DNA from: Malaya genurostris
Taxonomy: Eukaryota; Arthropoda; Insecta; Diptera; Culicidae
Assembly (NCBI RefSeq): GCF_030247185.1
Contig: NC_080570.1
Coordinates: 121,085,689 to 121,149,688 of the forward strand
Direction of reading: 5' to 3'
Length of the DNA: 64,000 nucleotides
Part shown: positions 25,319 through 36,589 of the stretch, one piece after another
Position numbering within the stretch: the first letter of the stretch is position 1
How the letters are laid out: every line of letters begins with the position of its first letter
Position numbers and translations under genes: made by a program
The notes under the pieces: generated by a model
Told to the model about the DNA's origin: nothing
Databases searched by the model: none
Seen by the model: the letters and a program-made list of their open reading frames with translations, nothing else

Positions 25319-26043
25319 TTAGGGAGCCAAACGAACCGTCAAACTCCCATGCTCTATACACGCTTAGAAAAAGCTACTCAGAGTTTGAGTACTAGTTACT
25401 TGCGTGAAAAGCCCTACCTCATAATCGACCTACCTGAACTATTCAGTCAACTACTTGCAGCGCCACATGCGGCAAGCATTGCAATTAAAGTGTGAACTCC
25501 CCTACCAGACTATTCAAAAGATTGATAACGTCTGGTAGGAGACTTCACAACCCAATCAAAAACGTGAATTCGCCTACCGTATTTTATCTACCAGACATTA
25601 TCATAAGACTTGCTCAGCAGGTTCATATACGAAACTCTCTTTTTATAGTGTTTCGTAAATCACTGCCTGCACCAATCAGCATACCATCTACTAAAGATTC
25701 TGTTTTAACCAAAGGAAAGCTAAAAAGAATAGACTTGTTCATTCCGTCGATCGTTCTTGGTAGTAAAGTCGCCTAGTAGATGAATAAAGAGTTGATCACA
25801 TTCATATACTTAGCTCAATATTTCGGATCTCGTGAATCTCTGCCGGTACAAATCGGCATACAATCTACTAAGGATTGTAGAACGGACCCTAAGCAAGCTA
25901 AAATGTATTGGCTTGTTCATTCTGTCGACCGTATTTGGTAGTAATGACGCCTAGTAGATGAATAAAGAATTAATCACATTCATATACTGAGCTCAATATT
26001 TCGGATCTCGTGAATCTCTGCCAGCACAAATCGGCATACGAGG

Positions 26044-26927
26044 TCTGTTCAAAAAGTTCCCGGAATTTTTTAATTGGGTGCGTCTGGAGAGTCCGGTCGT
26101 CAAAAATTTTTTTTATTGTGTTGGTACATATGTCCCTAATGTATGGTGAAATTTTCAGCTGTATTCATTGTTTACATTCTGTCTTGTAGCGGCTGGTGTA
26201 GACGTGTTTTTTTGAGCTCGGCGATTTTTGTTAGTTTAAACAATGGAAGAATTGAAGAATTTGTATTAAATTTTGCGTGAAAAATGAAATAAAGTGTAAT
26301 CAAGTTTGCGAAATGTTACAGAGAGCCTACGGTGAGTCTGCTATGAATAAAAAAACAAGTGTTTACGAGTGGTATAAGCGTTTCCAAGATGGCCGCGAAG
26401 ACGTTGAAGACGACGAACGCTCCGGTCGACCCAGCACGTCAATAATCGATGAAAATGTGGGAAAAGTGGAAAAAATGATTATGGATGATCGACGAATCAC
26501 TATTAGAGAAGTTGCTGATGAAGTTGGCATATCAGTTGGCTCATGCCATCATATTTTTTCAAATGTTTTGGGCATGAAACGAGTGGCAGCAAAATTCGTT
26601 CCAAAACTGCTGAATTTTGATTAAAAAAAACAAACGCATTACCATCGCTCAGCAGCTGTTAAACGAACATGGGTGTACGGTTATGATGTTGAAACAAAAG
26701 CACAATCGTCCACGTGGAAGCACCCAACGTCACCAAGACAAAAATCGCCGAGCTCAAAAAAACACGTCTACACCAGCCGCTACAAGACAGAATGTAAACA
26801 ATTAATACAGCTGAAAATTTCACCATACATTAGGGACATATGTACCAACACAATAAAAAAAATTTTGACCACCGGACTCTCCAGACGCACCCAATTAAAA
26901 AATTCCGGGAACTTTTTGAACAGACCT
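26044..26927 (+). mobile_element. Mariner-type element with long inverted repeats, defective
   Basis: Termini read TCTGTTCAAAAAGTTCCCGG and its complement, and the inverted repeat continues inward to 26231/26738, about 188 bp per side. The interior encodes the transposase N-terminus and a short later piece. The outer palindrome arms continue beyond these ends without a break in symmetry, so the true element boundary cannot be read from TA duplications here. Confidence 0.8.
26277..26800 (+). pseudogene. Broken mariner transposase (HTH part)
   Basis: The frame 26277-26624 encodes the paired HTH region: YEWYKRFQDGREDVEDDERS, then GRPSTSIIDENVGKVEKMI and ITIREVADEVGISVGSCHHI. It stops just after FVPKLLNFD, where a run of A bases has shifted the frame. 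RITIAQQLLNE follows in the next frame and, after a deletion, WVYGYDVETKAQSSTWKHP resumes in another. The GDE motif with the first catalytic Asp and the whole C-terminal D-D34-D half are absent. The original start upstream (near 26242) is also frameshifted. It cannot make transposase. Confidence 0.88.
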
Positions 26928-27574
26928 CGTATGCCGATTTGTGCTGGCAGAGATTCACGAGATCCGAAATATTGAGCTCAGTATATGAATGTGATTAATT
27001 CTTTATTCATCTACTAGGCGTCATTACTACCAAATACGGTCGACAGAATGAACAAGCCAATACATTTTAGCTTGCTTAGGGTCCGTTCTACAATCCTTAG
27101 TAGATTGTATGCCGATTTGTGCCGGCAGAGATTCACGAGATCCGAAATATTGAGCTAAGTATATGAATGTGATCAACTCTTTATTCATCTACTAGGCGAC
27201 TTTACTACCAAGAACGATCGACAGAATGAACAAGTCTATTCTTTTTAGCTTTCCTTTGGTTAATCCAGAATCTTTAGTAGATGGTATGCTGATTGGTGCA
27301 GGCAGTGATTTACGAAACACTATAAAAAGAGAGTTTCGTATATGAACCTGCTGAGCAAGTCTCATGATAATGTCTGGTAGATAAAATACGGTAGGCGAAT
27401 TCACGTTTTTGATTGGGTTGTGAAGTCCCCTACCAGACGTTATCAATCTTGAAACGTCTGGTAGGGGAGTTCACACTTTAATTGCAATGCTTGCCGCATG
27501 TGGCGCTGCAAGTAGTTGACTGAATAGTACAGGTAGGTCGATTATGAGGTAGGGCTTTTCACGCAAGTGTACTA

Positions 27575-30085
27575 GTTACTCATTTTTAAATGATACATGG
27601 AAACGTCAAAAATTTGAGTAGCTATCATCAATGATATTGAGCAACTCCTACTCTAAATTTGAGTTTAACGCAAGAACTCGTTTTTTTGTTACTATTCGCA
27701 AGATCAGTCTAAAAGTTGTAATAACCATTTGTAGCAACAGGTTGTATTTTTTGTTAGTGAGATCGCATATTTCGAGGGTGAGTCGCTCAACACAAACGAT
27801 GTTGTGTCTTCAAAAACCGGAATGATAAACTCCGTGTTGTGCTTTAGAATAGAAACGAATATGCTCAAATGTCATTTATGAGGAATAAGTGTATGATTGG
27901 TGCCTGAGCATAACTGACATGTATGTTAATTTGCGATTGACACTAATGCATTCTTTCAAACTCAAGTAAATTAAAAAAATCGTCAAAAATTTTTCTAAAT
28001 ACATGGGATATGTCAAAACAATCACCATAACGCTATCTCGTGGTGACCACGCTGATTGGATTGATTAATTACGCTCAAATGTTTACAGATTTCCACTCAG
28101 ACGACTCGTATCCTGTCTGCTCGATATTTCTGACCAGTGCAGTAAAACTTCATTCAATTCAATTGAAACTGAATGTGGAACACCTTGACGATCTCTCCAC
28201 TGCAGTAAACTTCACTCTCTGACACACACAATGTTTGCTAACGGCCCGAACGAGCAGCATTCAGCTCATCACTCGTTTCTCTTCAGTCGAGGCTCAGTTT
28301 AATTACCGTCAGTTGATCTCTTGAAGTAACAAAATATCTCCTTCAATAGTGTGAGAGCGGCCTTCAAATGAGGTTCATGTAAACATTCGAATTGGTTCAA
28401 GATAATAGATGAAAGACTAATCAGATAGCTGAAATATCAATCACAGAATACACATAAATTAATTGTTCCCTTCTTCAGTTTTCATTTTTAATACTTTACT
28501 CCATTTATAATTCTATTCGTTCGAACTTGCTTACTACCAAGAGCGAAGGCAATGAAGCAGCTATACTACTTGGCACTTGAAACTGAGCAAGCAAAACTAC
28601 AAATTACTAGGTACGATTATTCAACTGACGATGAATTCTGGGAGCTTCACTTGAAAATGGCAGCAAAAGTCAAATGAATTAGTAGGGATACGCTGACGGT
28701 CAGTGGCCATAAATTTCATTTTCATCTTATATTATTCGATTGAAAATGAAATTTTACCGCACTGTTTCTGACGGAATTCCGATAGACATTCAGACTCTCT
28801 TCCTGTCTGTAAATGCAATTGGAGGTGCACATTCGGAAGATCTTTTCTAAAATCATATTAAATAATGGAACGGATAAGGATAAATGAACTTTTTTTCTGG
28901 TAATTATCGAATGATTTGACAAGGATGATGATAACAATCCGTACGTTCAAGACGAAGTCCGAGAATCCCAAAGGTTTATTATTCAAAATTAGTTGTTAAA
29001 ATAATATTTGTTTTGAAATTCATACGAAAATATTGCCCACCCATCTATGTAACTACAGTCTGACAGTCAACGTTAGCAAATCTGCCAACATGAATTCCTC
29101 TGATCGCATCAGGTTTCCACCAAACAAACTGTTGAAAATAAGCGCTGTAACCTTAGCCTACTGCCATCAGCAGATTTATCCTGCTAGAAAGCGTAGTGCC
29201 GTAATAAATTACACTTGTTCTCACCCGGTGCAATGTAAACATACGGTCGGGAGTCCAAAATAATAATAATAATAATAAGAAAAAAACTGCAATGCACTCA
29301 ACACTGAAGAATATGTCAAGTGGCATTAAAAGTTACCGAACGAAGTGTTTTGCTGGTGTTGTATGAGAGAGCAGTTCATGCAGAATCAAATTTCAAGGGC
29401 CGGTCTGTACGGAGATTGGACTAATTTTTTTTTACAGCAAACCCGATATCAAGTTCCAGGTCCTGTGATGGTGTGCTTGTTTTATGCTTGATCTTTTTAC
29501 CTTTTTTTATTGGCATGGCGTTGGCGTGTGAAATATGGATGCGGTACAATTAGTGTTTAGTTAGAATCTAATTTATCACTTCCTTTCGAGTTCTGTGTTG
29601 GGGTGTTGCTTTCTGCCTGACGGATTAGGAAAATAAAGGGAAATTGTTTTCTTTCAAAAAAAATGTTTCGATATTGAAATCGCACCTCAGTTGTTTTGAA
29701 TATTGAATAGAACTTGACATTTTATTCAATTATCACAATAGACTGAGACGTTACGGTTTATTTCTGCTACAAATGCTTGATTGAAGTTCAACATTGACGT
29801 TTGACAGACAAATAATTTGTCATTTAATCAGATGCAACAATCGACTCCGACTCGGATCGGTTCGGAATCGGTTATTGTGTCTGATTCGGAATCTGCATAC
29901 TAAATTTCGAATCAAATTTCAGATGATTTATCTAGGAAACAGATGTCATTCCGGGTTGTTTGAAGCCAGTGACAAATTATTTGCCTGTCCAATGTCGGGA
30001 TGAAGTTTTGCAATGAAACGAAAACGTAATAAATCTGTCATCAAATTTTCGACAAATAGTGGTGAATGAAGAGTATTTTTCGAGT
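27575..30085. other. Unassigned DNA with short repeat fragments
   Basis: At 27575-27690 lie CTCAAA/TTTGAG words of the CTCAAA family. A short hairpin (14-bp arms, AAATTTCATTTTCA) sits at 28711-28754 and an (AAT)n tract at 29261-29278. Frames of 60-76 codons lack any domain. No gene is supported over these 2.5 kb. Confidence 0.35.
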
Positions 30086-30579
30086 CCCCTCTTAGAAAAA
30101 AAAAACGTTCAACGGTGGTCCTTCGTTGGTCCAATACGTTGGATCATTGGTCCAATGAAAGTCCAATCAATCGTTCAACGGGAGGCCAACACGGGACCTT
30201 CGTTTGCCGATTTTGAAACAGACCGTTGAACCGAATGCCATTATTTTCGTTCAACAAACCAGGCAGACAGAGGTCCATTGTTGAGCCATTTTTAATATGA
30301 GGAGTTGGAGCCCTGACGGACTAGTTTTACTGAAGAATTTCTTAAATGTATTGAACCTATTTTTTTAAACTAACACTACATACCTGCACAGTACTTCTAC
30401 TTCACGTAGAATAACAATAAATTTTCTTTCTATGTGAAGGTAACACACACTTTTTACACTATTTTTCCAAGAGAAAAAAACAACAACAAACCGTTCCAGC
30501 AAGTTGAACGAATATTTCGTGCAGTATGTCGTTCAACAAGCGCTCAAGGACCAACAAAATAGAACGGCCTGCTGAGAGG
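30086..30579. repeat. MITE-like repeat with CCTCTTAG ends
   Basis: The left end CCCCTCTTAG with CGTTCAACGGTGGTCC and the right end CTGAGAGG are inverted relatives. The left part reappears in both arms of the hairpin at 49496-49587. The right part (30448-30567; AAACCGTTCC, GTTCAACAAGCGCTC) matches 43382-43493. Boundaries are tentative. Confidence 0.5.
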
Positions 30580-30674
30580 ATCAATTTAAATTTGCGAGAT
30601 TTTTTCACCTCATTCTAGTAGTTTGAGCAGTGTTTGCAGATCTTTTCAACAGATTTCAAAATAACAGCACAAAC

Positions 30675-30953
30675 GAACTGTCTAGGGATGTCGGAAATTT
30701 CGAATTACTCGATTATTTAATAATCGAGTATAATTTTGTAACTAATCGATTGAAATTTATTCGATTATCTGGGTTATTAATCGATTACTCGATTATTAAT
30801 TCGATTATTACCATGGGATTTTTTTTAATTATTCGATTAGCTCAATAATCGAATATCAGTTTTAAACTATTCGATTAAATATTACTCGATTATCTGGGTT
30901 AATAATCGATTACTCGATTAATCGATCGATAATACGACATCCCTAGAACTGTC
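30675..30953. mobile_element. hAT-type MITE with 8-bp target duplication
   Basis: The element at 30683-30945 (263 bp) starts TAGGGATGTCG and ends CGACATCCCTA, and GAACTGTC stands on both sides (30675-30682 and 30946-30953). The interior is made of ATCGATTA/TAATCGAT words. An 8-bp duplication is the hAT hallmark. It has inserted next to a fragment that resembles the end of the MITE at 32988-33638. Confidence 0.88.
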
Positions 30954-30997
30954 TAAAAGATTGAGGTTAGCTGTGACAATAAAATACCTAATGTCAA
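30954..30997 (+). repeat. Right-end fragment of the TTAGGT...ACCTAA MITE
   Basis: GATTGAGGTTAGCTGTGAC and ACCTAATG match 33605-33638. The hAT-type MITE duplicated GAACTGTC, a word also present just upstream of the same end at 33583-33590, so the hAT element landed inside a copy of this MITE. Confidence 0.6.
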
Positions 30998-32987
30998 TTG
31001 GACAGTGTCTGAATGTGTGTGGCCTAACGAAAAATTCTCATTCTATAGAAAATCACACACTTTTAGTGGTTTTGTTCTAGGTCAAAGGAATTCAATTGAT
31101 CTCCGATTTCCGTTTCTCGTCACAAAACACAAACAAGTTTTCCAGAAACACGAAGCAACCGCATAACTCAAGTGACCAATTTTTCGATGTTCGTACAGAA
31201 ATAATCATCTAATCGTGTCCTTTCCAATGATTTTAGATCAAAAAGCATTGTTTCCGACACAGCAGGAAATCTCACCAAAACAAAGCACCTTTCTCCCGGA
31301 AATCGATTCCTGTTTGTTTTTTGCATTTTCCTTGTTCCCAACGAAATGTGAAAAGACGAAAACAAAAAAACATCAATAAATTGACAGAGAATTTGTCCAA
31401 TTGGATATAAAACAGGATTTTACACGTTGCGTGAAGATATAAGTGCCCCTTATGAGGAACAAAAGGAGCGCTGACAGAGAAAAAAAACCCTTAAAGAATT
31501 CCCATGCCGGCGATGCCCCGTGTTTTGGCTGGAAACTCAGACTCAGACTGGGACAGACGAGTTCATGGCCAACTTAGATAACAAAACGAGACAGTGAGAC
31601 GGAAACTGTCAGAAGGGTGCGGAGATGGTCGCTATTTTATGGTAGGCATAAGGACGCATATCCGAGAGTCGCATTCAACACATGATGAAACTGTTGGCAC
31701 CATTTTCCGGTTTCATTGACTGGACATGGGGAGTAATTTGTTTGAAATTTTTTCCATCCCAAATATTGCAGTTTTATGAGAAATTTTGAGTTTTATTCAC
31801 GACTAATCGCAAAAGACGTGCCCAATCACGAAAGCTTCTCACTCCGTTGATCTTCCGGATTCTGCGTAACTGCGCGTCTACTGTGGCTGTTTTTTGGCTC
31901 CCTTTTTTCTGGGCCCCTGTCAACGATATGAACAGTGCGAAACTTCATTCCAAAAGGATGGAAATAGAAGCAACAGGAATCTATTTTTTTGTGTTTTTGT
32001 TGTTGCGAACATTCTCTTCCATTCATACTCTTCCAGGAATCGCTGGACTGAACACGTTTCTATAGAATGCATGAAATAATACAGGATAAAACTGGCGCAC
32101 GGAAGAAAGCGAGAACAACGACAACGGGGAAATAAGGAAGCGAACAACGCGTCAGTAGAAAATAATGAGGCATAATAATTTTGCACATGATGAAACGTGT
32201 TCATTCATGACAAAAAAAAAAAAATACCCGTCCGGGACCGCGAACAATCATCCATTCAGACAGATAATTCACGCGGGTTTCTTGTTTTTGTTTGCAATCC
32301 GATCCCGAAGCCTTCTTTTGTTGGATTAAAATTGTCGAAAGCGGTAATTTCACATTCTATTGCGGTAGAGCGCAGACAATTTTTTTGGAGTAATTTGCTA
32401 AAGCCTTTATAAATACCATATCGGATTTGTTGAAATGTACAAAATCGTTATAGTTGGCCTTTCATTCTTGTTCTCCTATCATTTTTTTTTATTGTCGTTC
32501 GATGTATTTGTAATTACTCAAAACTTGACAAACATTTCTATCAGAGTAAATATAAAATGACAAGTTTTCGTTTGACGTAAAGGGCTATTTACCAACTGTC
32601 AAATCTTCGGCGAATAAGGAGTCTAATCGTAATTGATATCAATTACACCATTTATGCATTTGGCAGCCATCACAATTTGATGCATTAACTATTGTATCAC
32701 AACTAGCACCCGAAATTGACGAAAAATGTAGGCCAAATTAATACATATTCTTATCTACACATTATATTCTCATTGTCTAGTTTCGGTGAAATTTTGCTGC
32801 AGTATGCCGTGCAGAAATGTCATCAAAAACTGATACTTAAGCAACTCAGAACTTTCACTGAAAATTCAGTATCTTCTTTACTGAACATTTCAGTGAACCA
32901 TTGTAGAAATCAATGACAGCATTTTTTCTAAAAGTTTAGTAATGTAATGTAATTAATTACCGATTTCGCATTCATTGCTTACCGATA
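30998..32987. other. Unassigned DNA, no gene recognised
   Basis: Two kilobases of low-copy sequence. Overlapping frames on both strands near 31826-32204 show no domain. No RNA gene or matched repeat seen. Confidence 0.35.
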
Positions 32988-33638
32988 CATTAGGTTTCTT
33001 ACCGTCACTGCTAACCTCAATCGGATGATCGCATTTTGGCAGTCCAACAGTACTGTTTGTGAACAGAGTTTTTTTGTTTGTCTGTTGACAGACGGATGAG
33101 ACCGTTCACGGTCCATCTCGCCTAAATAGAGTTTAAAAACCTTAATACCCGGAAACGCGAATATGTATCAAATCTAATACTAATAGGTAAGCGTCATCGG
33201 GAAATCAATGTTCTAATTCTGATGATGTTTTAAAATCCGAGCAAAATACGCTCTTTTCTCGATTGTAGATGTACACTTGGAGCAAAAAATTCTGAAAGCC
33301 ATTATTAGATTTTTTATCGTGACGTCACAAATGATTCATCCATGACAGTTCAGTGGTACTGTTTACAAACAAGTTTAAACAAAAATCGAAGAACACATTT
33401 CAAACAATCATCTTTATACTTTGCAACTAGTCACTTTTATTTAATAAATCTCAAAAACAAACCGTATCCAATCGTGAACAAATGTTTTAAAACTCTATTT
33501 AGGCGATATGGACCGTAAATGCTCTCATCCAATTTGTCAACAGACAAACAAAAAAATCTCTGTTTACAAACAGTACCGCTGAACTGTCAAAATGTGTTCA
33601 TCCGATTGAGGTTAGCAGTGACGGTAAAAAACCTAATG
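32988..33638. mobile_element. Foldback MITE, 651 bp
   Basis: Starts CATTAGGTTTCTTACCGTCA and ends with TGACGGTAAAAAACCTAATG. The arms match over about 150 bp with point differences and a few indels, including GCTAACCTCAATCGGATGA and TTTGTCTGTTGACAGAC against its complement. The centre has no useful frame. A target duplication is hidden by the palindromic ends. Confidence 0.85.
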
Positions 33639-33730
33639 GAAGCTTCTCCTTCCTCCTTGGAAGGGATTACCATTTCCGAAAGTTGGCTAGTGGGAGATCT
33701 AAATGTGTAAGTGCGTAGATATCTGTACTA

Positions 33731-34080
33731 CACTGCTAAAAATCAACATCTTATTTTAAAGTGTTTCACAAAATACATTTTATGTTTCTAGGTACACTAA
33801 GATATCAAGTACTTCTCATTTGTGCTTCAAAAGCGTAAATCATAAATATCAAGTGTGTTGTCACATAACCCAAGTGAGTGTCATCACATTTGAGTTTGAA
33901 GTGTGGACATGTTGATATCGAATTTTCGACACATAACCGTCAATTCTGTAAATTCATGATACAGCCCTGTTCCATCACATGTCAATTTGAAGTGTCCGCA
34001 TATTGATGTATATATGTCTACGCATTGTTCTTTATTTTCGCTGGCAATTGCGGCAATATTAAGTGTCAAACATATAAATG
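33731..34080 (+). promoter_or_regulatory. Left terminus with subterminal AAGTGT motifs; probable promoter region
   Basis: AAGTGT occurs at 33759, 33851, 33899, 33990 and 34061, plus an AAGTGAGTGT variant at 33872. The right end has AAGTGT at 39410, 39447 and 39545 and the reverse at 39505 and 39554. A longer direct match, GCGGCAATATTAAGTGTC against GCGGCGAAATTAAGTGTA, lies at 34052 and 39533. Clustered short subterminal repeats are known transposase or accessory-protein binding sites in CACTA elements. No clear TATA box is visible upstream of the ATG at 34097. Confidence 0.6.
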
Positions 34081-34096
34081 AAAAGTGAAAAACAAA

Positions 34097-36589
34097 ATGG
34101 CTACGAAAATTAAAGCTGAGCTGATTGAGCTAGGTTTTCCGCAACGTATTTTGGATATTTTAGACAGTGAATATTAATATAAATTGAAGTTTTTTTCGTG
34201 TTTGTTCAATTTGTAACGTGTTTCCAGATAACGGATTAGTTGAAGACGATATAAACAAGGCTATTGAGTTCCTCAAAGAAAAGGGGCTTGTGTCTGTTGA
34301 TGAGAACGCAAATGAAATTTCTTTGATATTTCCGGTAATAGTGCAGCAGAGATTTTTAAGTTTTCAATCTACTAAATTTCTTATTTCTGTTTTATAGGAT
34401 GAGGAAATCGTTAGGGGTCAAGACAGTGCATCAAATTTAATTGATCCAGAACAAATGCTAGTCCCAGAGCTTGGTGGTTCATCAACTCAGAATTTTACTT
34501 CGTTCCAAGTCACACAGGTATGATACTAGAGGCCCTTCATTCATTTGTAAAATACCCCAAGAGTTGTTACAGCTAAACGTCCGTTTTTTATATAGAATCG
34601 AGTACTGCTTTCTCCACACGCATCACCTTTGGAGGAGGTTACAGCTAAGGAAAACGTAATTGTAGTTCATCGTAATATTTCGGCAAAAACAAATAACACA
34701 CCGGAGGTGTGTATGACTTCGATTTTAGCTATTTACTCATTATCAACCATGTCTATTTTGATTTTCAGAGCAACAGTTGTACAGACTACGGGAAAGAGAA
34801 TACCCTGCATACGAATACAGAACTGACTCCCGAAAGTCTATACAAGATACTGTCGGAATCCTTAACAGGTAACGATATTCTCAAATTGGCAAAAGTTGGT
34901 CCATTATCAGAACGTAGACAACTCGAGTTGGCTGGAATTCTAGCACAATGGCACCTGCAAAATAAGAAAAAGCTTGTCGAAAATGACTTAAGAAAGTATG
35001 CGCAAGTAATAACAATTTTATTGAAATACGAAAAAGAGGTACTTTTTAATTTATTTTCATAAAAAAAACAAACACATAAAAGAAATCCGAAATTTTTTTA
35101 AATAAATTGTAAACATGTTATATATTATAGGACACATATTTTCTCCCAAGGAACGGCGATAAGAAAAATCCCGGTGGGAAAATTTATAATAAAATTTGCA
35201 ACTTAAAAACAAAATTTCGAAAACGAAAAATAGATGATTTAAATCATCTACAGAAGTACAGCAATTCCGGTAATATACGACAAGATAATTCATTCGAATT
35301 GAATCAGGGCACTGCATGGGAAGCCTTGGAATGGCTTAACCATAATGATGGCCCCTGGAGTACAGTCCTCGACATGTGGAAGGCAAGTTTCTCATTACGG
35401 AAAATCTATATTGGCAAACCAAACGCTAAAGAAAATTTAATAGAAGATAACCTGTGGCGATTTCTTCTATCGGAATACGGTTATCAGTTGGTATGCAATA
35501 TTAATATTCTAGATTAAGAGTTAATTTTTTTTTCATTTTAAGATTGATATTGATTATCAATTTCTCAAATCGAATCGAGCTACGGAAAAGTGGGATCATC
35601 TACTAGCGGTGGCAGGAAAATATATCCGGGAAAGGTCTATTGATGACTCATCCTGTAAATTAGTAGATATCTTTAGCAATAGTACTGAGGCAAAGGGTAA
35701 GAAACTCAATACTACGCACTTATTTAAAAAATAATAAGCCAAACATAGAAATTTTCTCAAATGTGCAATTTTAGGGTAACGGAGGTATTTTGGCCAGTCT
35801 AACACATTTTGGCCCGGCGCCAATAATGCTGGTTCTAATGAAAATGAAGTACATATTTATACTGAATATGTTAACGAGTTGAATAATCTTTTAAATTCTT
35901 AGACACGATGTAATTCATTTTGATTACATCCAGCAATATGTACGCCGGACCAGAATACAGTGAGGTCTAAATACATATTTTACCCATACTCAGCCGAGTG
36001 CTAATCTCAATGGCAAAAAAGCCTGTGAACCATTCTGATTAGATCTCGGCAAGCAACTGAGTGGCTCCGATGTCTATCATGTCAAATGTTAAATAAATTT
36101 CAAATTACAGATTTACGAATTTGTGCTCTATTGCTCTCACTAAACTGCGTACTTCATCCACAAAAGGTTACGGTATCCTACAAACCAACGGTACTGAATG
36201 GACAAAACGATACTGTTTTGTTTGCAAATTCTGATGACGAAGCTAAAGTCAAACTTGCTGCTGTTTATACACAATATCAGAGTTATCGGATTCCACTAAC
36301 TCCAAAACTGATATTTTTCGGAACTCAAGCATCGTTAACTGGAGTGTTCAGAGTATACTACGGAGATTTATTCTACACTTTGCCGTCAGCTTCTCGTGCC
36401 GTCGATGTGTACATAAAATTATGTGAGGTACTGGCACTGAAGCATTCAAAAATCAGTAAACTGATTTGGCTTTTCGTTCAACACTACATTTATGATTTGG
36501 ATATTCCTGAACGTTACGCGAGTATCGATAGACTTGTGCAGTTTTTAAATCAACCTGCGTTAAGCAACTTGGAACAAGATGATGATTGA
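34097..36589 (+). CDS. Transposon accessory protein, SAMD3-like, eight exons, 556 aa (predicted)
   Basis: Exons: 34097-34166, 34228-34334, 34398-34517, 34596-34706, 34769-35038, 35131-35490, 35543-35696, 36111-36589. All introns are GT-AG, reading phases match throughout, and six of seven are 52-92 nt; the last is 414 nt. The N-terminus (KAELIELGFPQRILDIL) looks helical and resembles a UBA-type fold, but weakly. Residues about 137-270 (PLSERRQLELAGILAQWHL, DLRKYAQVITILLKYEKE, GGKIYNKICNLKTKFRKRK) and the C-terminal exon (GVFRVYYGDLFYTLPSASRA, LIWLFVQHYIYDL) resemble uncharacterised animal proteins annotated as SAMD3-like. I know these from memory; no search was run. No SAM domain is evident. 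The location upstream of the transposase, on the same strand with overlapping ends, suggests a role in transposition, perhaps DNA binding at the AAGTGT motifs. The start is the first ATG that stays in phase. Confidence 0.75.

Larger units (their letters stand above)
25398..27568. repeat. 2.17-kb palindrome (arms about 830 bp) with a mariner at its centre
   Basis: The left arm 25398-26231 and right arm 26738-27568 are inverted copies with few differences; the spacer is 506 bp. From outside in, each arm holds a CTACCAGAC-rich unique part, about three ~176-bp tandem units (CTAGTAGATGAATAAAGA at 25774 and 25950 on the left arm), then the mariner terminus (GGTCTGTTCAAAAAGTTCCC). The spacer holds the transposase remnant. 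Arm-derived frames (for example 25492-25776 and its mirror) are not genes. Whether the outer arm parts belong to a long-TIR transposon or to the host is open. Confidence 0.92.

Noticed and set aside
25492..27446. Mirror-image frames of 84-94 codons in the palindrome arms
   Set aside because: The same sequence read from both arms; no domain, and explained by the inverted repeat.
36100..36110. Alternative acceptor for the last accessory-gene intron near 35774
   Set aside because: Splicing to that AG gives an immediate stop, whereas 36111 restores the phase into a conserved-looking exon.
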